DNA from: Cylindrospermum stagnale PCC 7417
GTDB taxonomy: Bacteria; Cyanobacteriota; Cyanobacteriia; Cyanobacteriales; Nostocaceae
Length of the DNA stretch: 64,000 nt
Assembly (NCBI RefSeq): GCF_000317535.1
Contig: NC_019757.1
Location: 5,111,501 to 5,175,500, forward strand
Direction: 5' to 3'
The position numbers were made by a program, and so were the translations under genes. Under the pieces are notes generated by a model. The model saw nothing but the letters and a program-made list of their open reading frames with translations. It made no database searches and had not been told where the DNA came from. Within the stretch, counting starts at the first letter, position 1. Every line of letters begins with the position of its first letter. This document shows positions 62,404 through 64,000 of the stretch, one piece after another.

Positions 62404-64000
62404 TGAGTAACGCTATCAACTGTTGGTACTTATTGATAATAGCTTCGCCATAGATCAAGTTCCGCTTGATTTGTTCGATACTTAAATGTGATCCACGATT
62501 GTAACGGGTTGCTGTTACTTTGATGTCATCTAAGGTCATTTGTGCTGCGCCTTTACCAGGAAAATCGATATCTCTCAGTTCAGCCAAATGACCGACCGCA
62601 ATAAAAATTCCCTGTTTAGGGTCTTTGAGGGAATCAATAATCATTCTCTCTTGTTCATTACTTAATTTTTCCGGCTCATATCCCAATGTTTCAGCTGCTC
62701 GGCGAACTTGGGTACTAAGATTACCAAAGGAGGTTAGTTCAGGCTTCTTGTTAATGGTTAACGGCTCTAGCAGTGGGTCAGCTGAATGATCAAAGGTACG
62801 AATTGCATGGGCAATATCATCAATCCACAGAGGGTCGCCACCTACTTCGTTGTACGCAACTCCCCCAACAAGAACTTCAGGGAGATTAAACTGTGTGGCA
62901 GCGGACTTGATCACCTGTCGATATCCTCTAACCCATTGCTTCTTAAAATCATGGATGTAGTTAGGCTCGCCTAGTTTTGGAAACTTCCATTTAATGAGGT
63001 CTAAAGTTGTCCATTCTTTGACATCTTTATCCACATTTGCTTGATTAGCTGCTTGCATAAGATTTTTATGTAAAAGGCTGCGTCCATCGTCCGTAACGGT
63101 CTGTTGAAAAACTAGGTTCGAGACGGGTCTATCATTAAACAGGACTTTCCCTTTGATGCGATGCGTCCCAGGAAAAGCTGCTCTCAGACTCCATTTTTGA
63201 GCATCGATTGGACTTTCTAGAGTTTGACGAAGTCCTGGATTGGTTTTCACATAAGTCGCGTAGGTATTATGATCATTCTCTATCGACCACTGGTAATGAT
63301 AAGAACTACCACTGGCAATGGGGGTGGGATTGGTTGGTACGATGGAATAGGTTATTTGAGTTCCTACCTTGACCGTAGAACCAGCTGTAGACCTGATGGC
63401 AAATGTCCCATCTTTAGAAGCTGACTGTTGAGGAACTCTGCGTTGAATTGTCCATCTGATCATCATCGCTTGCAGCACAAGCGTCTTTGGTTCAGTAACA
63501 GGCTTCTGCTGTAGTGTTTTTGCTCCTGTCTGCTGCACCACATGAGTCAACTCATGCGCCGTCAACTCATTATTACCAGGAGCCTTGGACGCACCAAAGT
63601 AAATATTACTGCCATGAGCAAACGCCTGTGCGCCCAACTCCCGGTTCATCTGCACCGCTTCAGAACCCGTATGCACCCTCACCTGACTGAAATCAGCCCC
63701 AAAGCGGGGTTCCATGAAGCCTCGCACATCAGCCGATAATGGACTACCACCACCTTTAGTGCTATTCAGCCGAGTTTCAATATTACCATTAGCCTGTGAA
63801 CTGCCATCGCTTACTGGCATTGCTGCCCGTTGCACAAGTGGGGTAATAGCATTTGCTAGAGGCTTGGTTTGTATTTCCTGTTCTGTCTGTTCCTCTGGTT
63901 TCAGGAGCCGTTGCACAGCATTATCAGGCATAGACATAACTCGACTAGCCATCATGTCTGCTTCTTGCTCGTATTTATCCCCAGGCTCCCCCACTGTTAA
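62396..64000 (-). CDS. DUF4157 (eCIS-core) protein with lysozyme-like domain (5' part outside window)
   Basis: The frame continues past the window edge and already matches the LTVGEPGDKYEQEADMMASRVMSMPDNAVQR leader of the other two. DUF4157 follows, with FGADFSQVRVHTGSEAVQMNRELGAQAFAHGSNIYFG and NELTAHELTHVVQQTG. A middle Ig-like beta-rich part (YHYQWSIENDHNTYATYV) precedes a C-terminal helical domain with VIKSAATQFNLPEVLVGGVAYNEVGGDPLWIDD. There the Glu of YNEVGG sits as in lysozyme/transglycosylase-type muramidases. The visible part is 534 residues. The target is probably peptidoglycan. Confidence 0.8.
   Translation of the reverse strand, partial: LTVGEPGDKYEQEADMMASRVMSMPDNAVQRLLKPEEQTEQEIQTKPLANAITPLVQRAAMPVSDGSSQANGNIETRLNSTKGGGSPLSADVRGFMEPRFGADFSQVRVHTGSEAVQMNRELGAQAFAHGSNIYFGASKAPGNNELTAHELTHVVQQTGAKTLQQKPVTEPKTLVLQAMMIRWTIQRRVPQQSASKDGTFAIRSTAGSTVKVGTQITYSIVPTNPTPIASGSSYHYQWSIENDHNTYATYVKTNPGLRQTLESPIDAQKWSLRAAFPGTHRIKGKVLFNDRPVSNLVFQQTVTDDGRSLLHKNLMQAANQANVDKDVKEWTTLDLIKWKFPKLGEPNYIHDFKKQWVRGYRQVIKSAATQFNLPEVLVGGVAYNEVGGDPLWIDDIAHAIRTFDHSADPLLEPLTINKKPELTSFGNLSTQVRRAAETLGYEPEKLSNEQERMIIDSLKDPKQGIFIAVGHLAELRDIDFPGKGAAQMTLDDIKVTATRYNRGSHLSIEQIKRNLIYGEAIINKYQQLIALLND

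Overview
The window looks like chromosome of a filamentous, Nostoc-type cyanobacterium. It carries psbD-psbC, ycf4, ntcA beside fabI, many GCGATCGC (HIP1) palindromes, TTTTGAA/ATTTTGG-type heptamer repeats and dispersed hairpin repeats. No rRNA, tRNA or CRISPR array was seen.

Layout. 1-5 kb: the start of a dynamin-like GTPase (minus, cut by the window edge), a small unknown gene, a SAM methyltransferase, and a single-chain BsuBI/PstI-type restriction-modification protein. 5-17 kb: housekeeping genes (tpiA, folP, a stomatin-like protein, a polysaccharide export protein, an ABC ATPase, hisB, fabI, ntcA with a perfect GTA-N8-TAC box, a DUF3084 protein, a YqgF/RuvX-like nuclease, a DUF3146 protein) and one TnpB remnant. 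17-30 kb: an accessory region. An ECF-like sigma factor and an unknown gene come first, followed by what I read as a complete lasso-peptide cluster. Its parts are a 46-aa precursor, an Asn-synthetase-like cyclase, a PqqD-like B1, a transglutaminase-like B2 and an ABC exporter, then a HlyD adaptor, a MacB/FtsX permease without an ATPase, and a 60-aa secreted peptide. 30-50 kb: pnp, a SNF2 helicase with a SWIM-protein partner, a DUF433 protein, a candidate PD-(D/E)XK nuclease, a Uma2 nuclease, a PCP-reductase-domain protein, psbC/psbD, ycf4, a cyclophilin lipoprotein, a FabF-like synthase, a DUF928 protein and a CHASE2 adenylate cyclase. 50-64 kb: an island of three DUF4157 (eCIS-core) proteins with near-identical N-termini and different C-termini (pore/nuclease-like toxin, NlpC/CHAP-like amidase, lysozyme-like). 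Each is followed on the same strand by small genes that fit immunity roles (SUKH-3, a secreted protein, a 3-TM protein). Interspersed are an eCIS-type AAA ATPase, two WG-repeat lipoproteins and a prenyl-synthase-like protein. No contractile-sheath or baseplate gene is in the window.

Most interesting points. (1) The lasso precursor is too short for ordinary ORF calling. Its leader fits YxxPx[LI]xxxGxxxxxTxG exactly, and the predicted 19-aa core GHHRWGRREHHRRYYYRWH has Gly1 and Glu9 for a nine-residue ring and is extremely His/Arg/Tyr-rich. (2) A conserved block containing GGAATA-N16-CGTT lies upstream of both the lasso precursor and the 60-aa secreted peptide. This suggests one ECF-type regulon, possibly under the sigma factor next door. 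(3) The DUF4157 cargo island shows modular shuffling of toxins, immunity genes and 5' segments.
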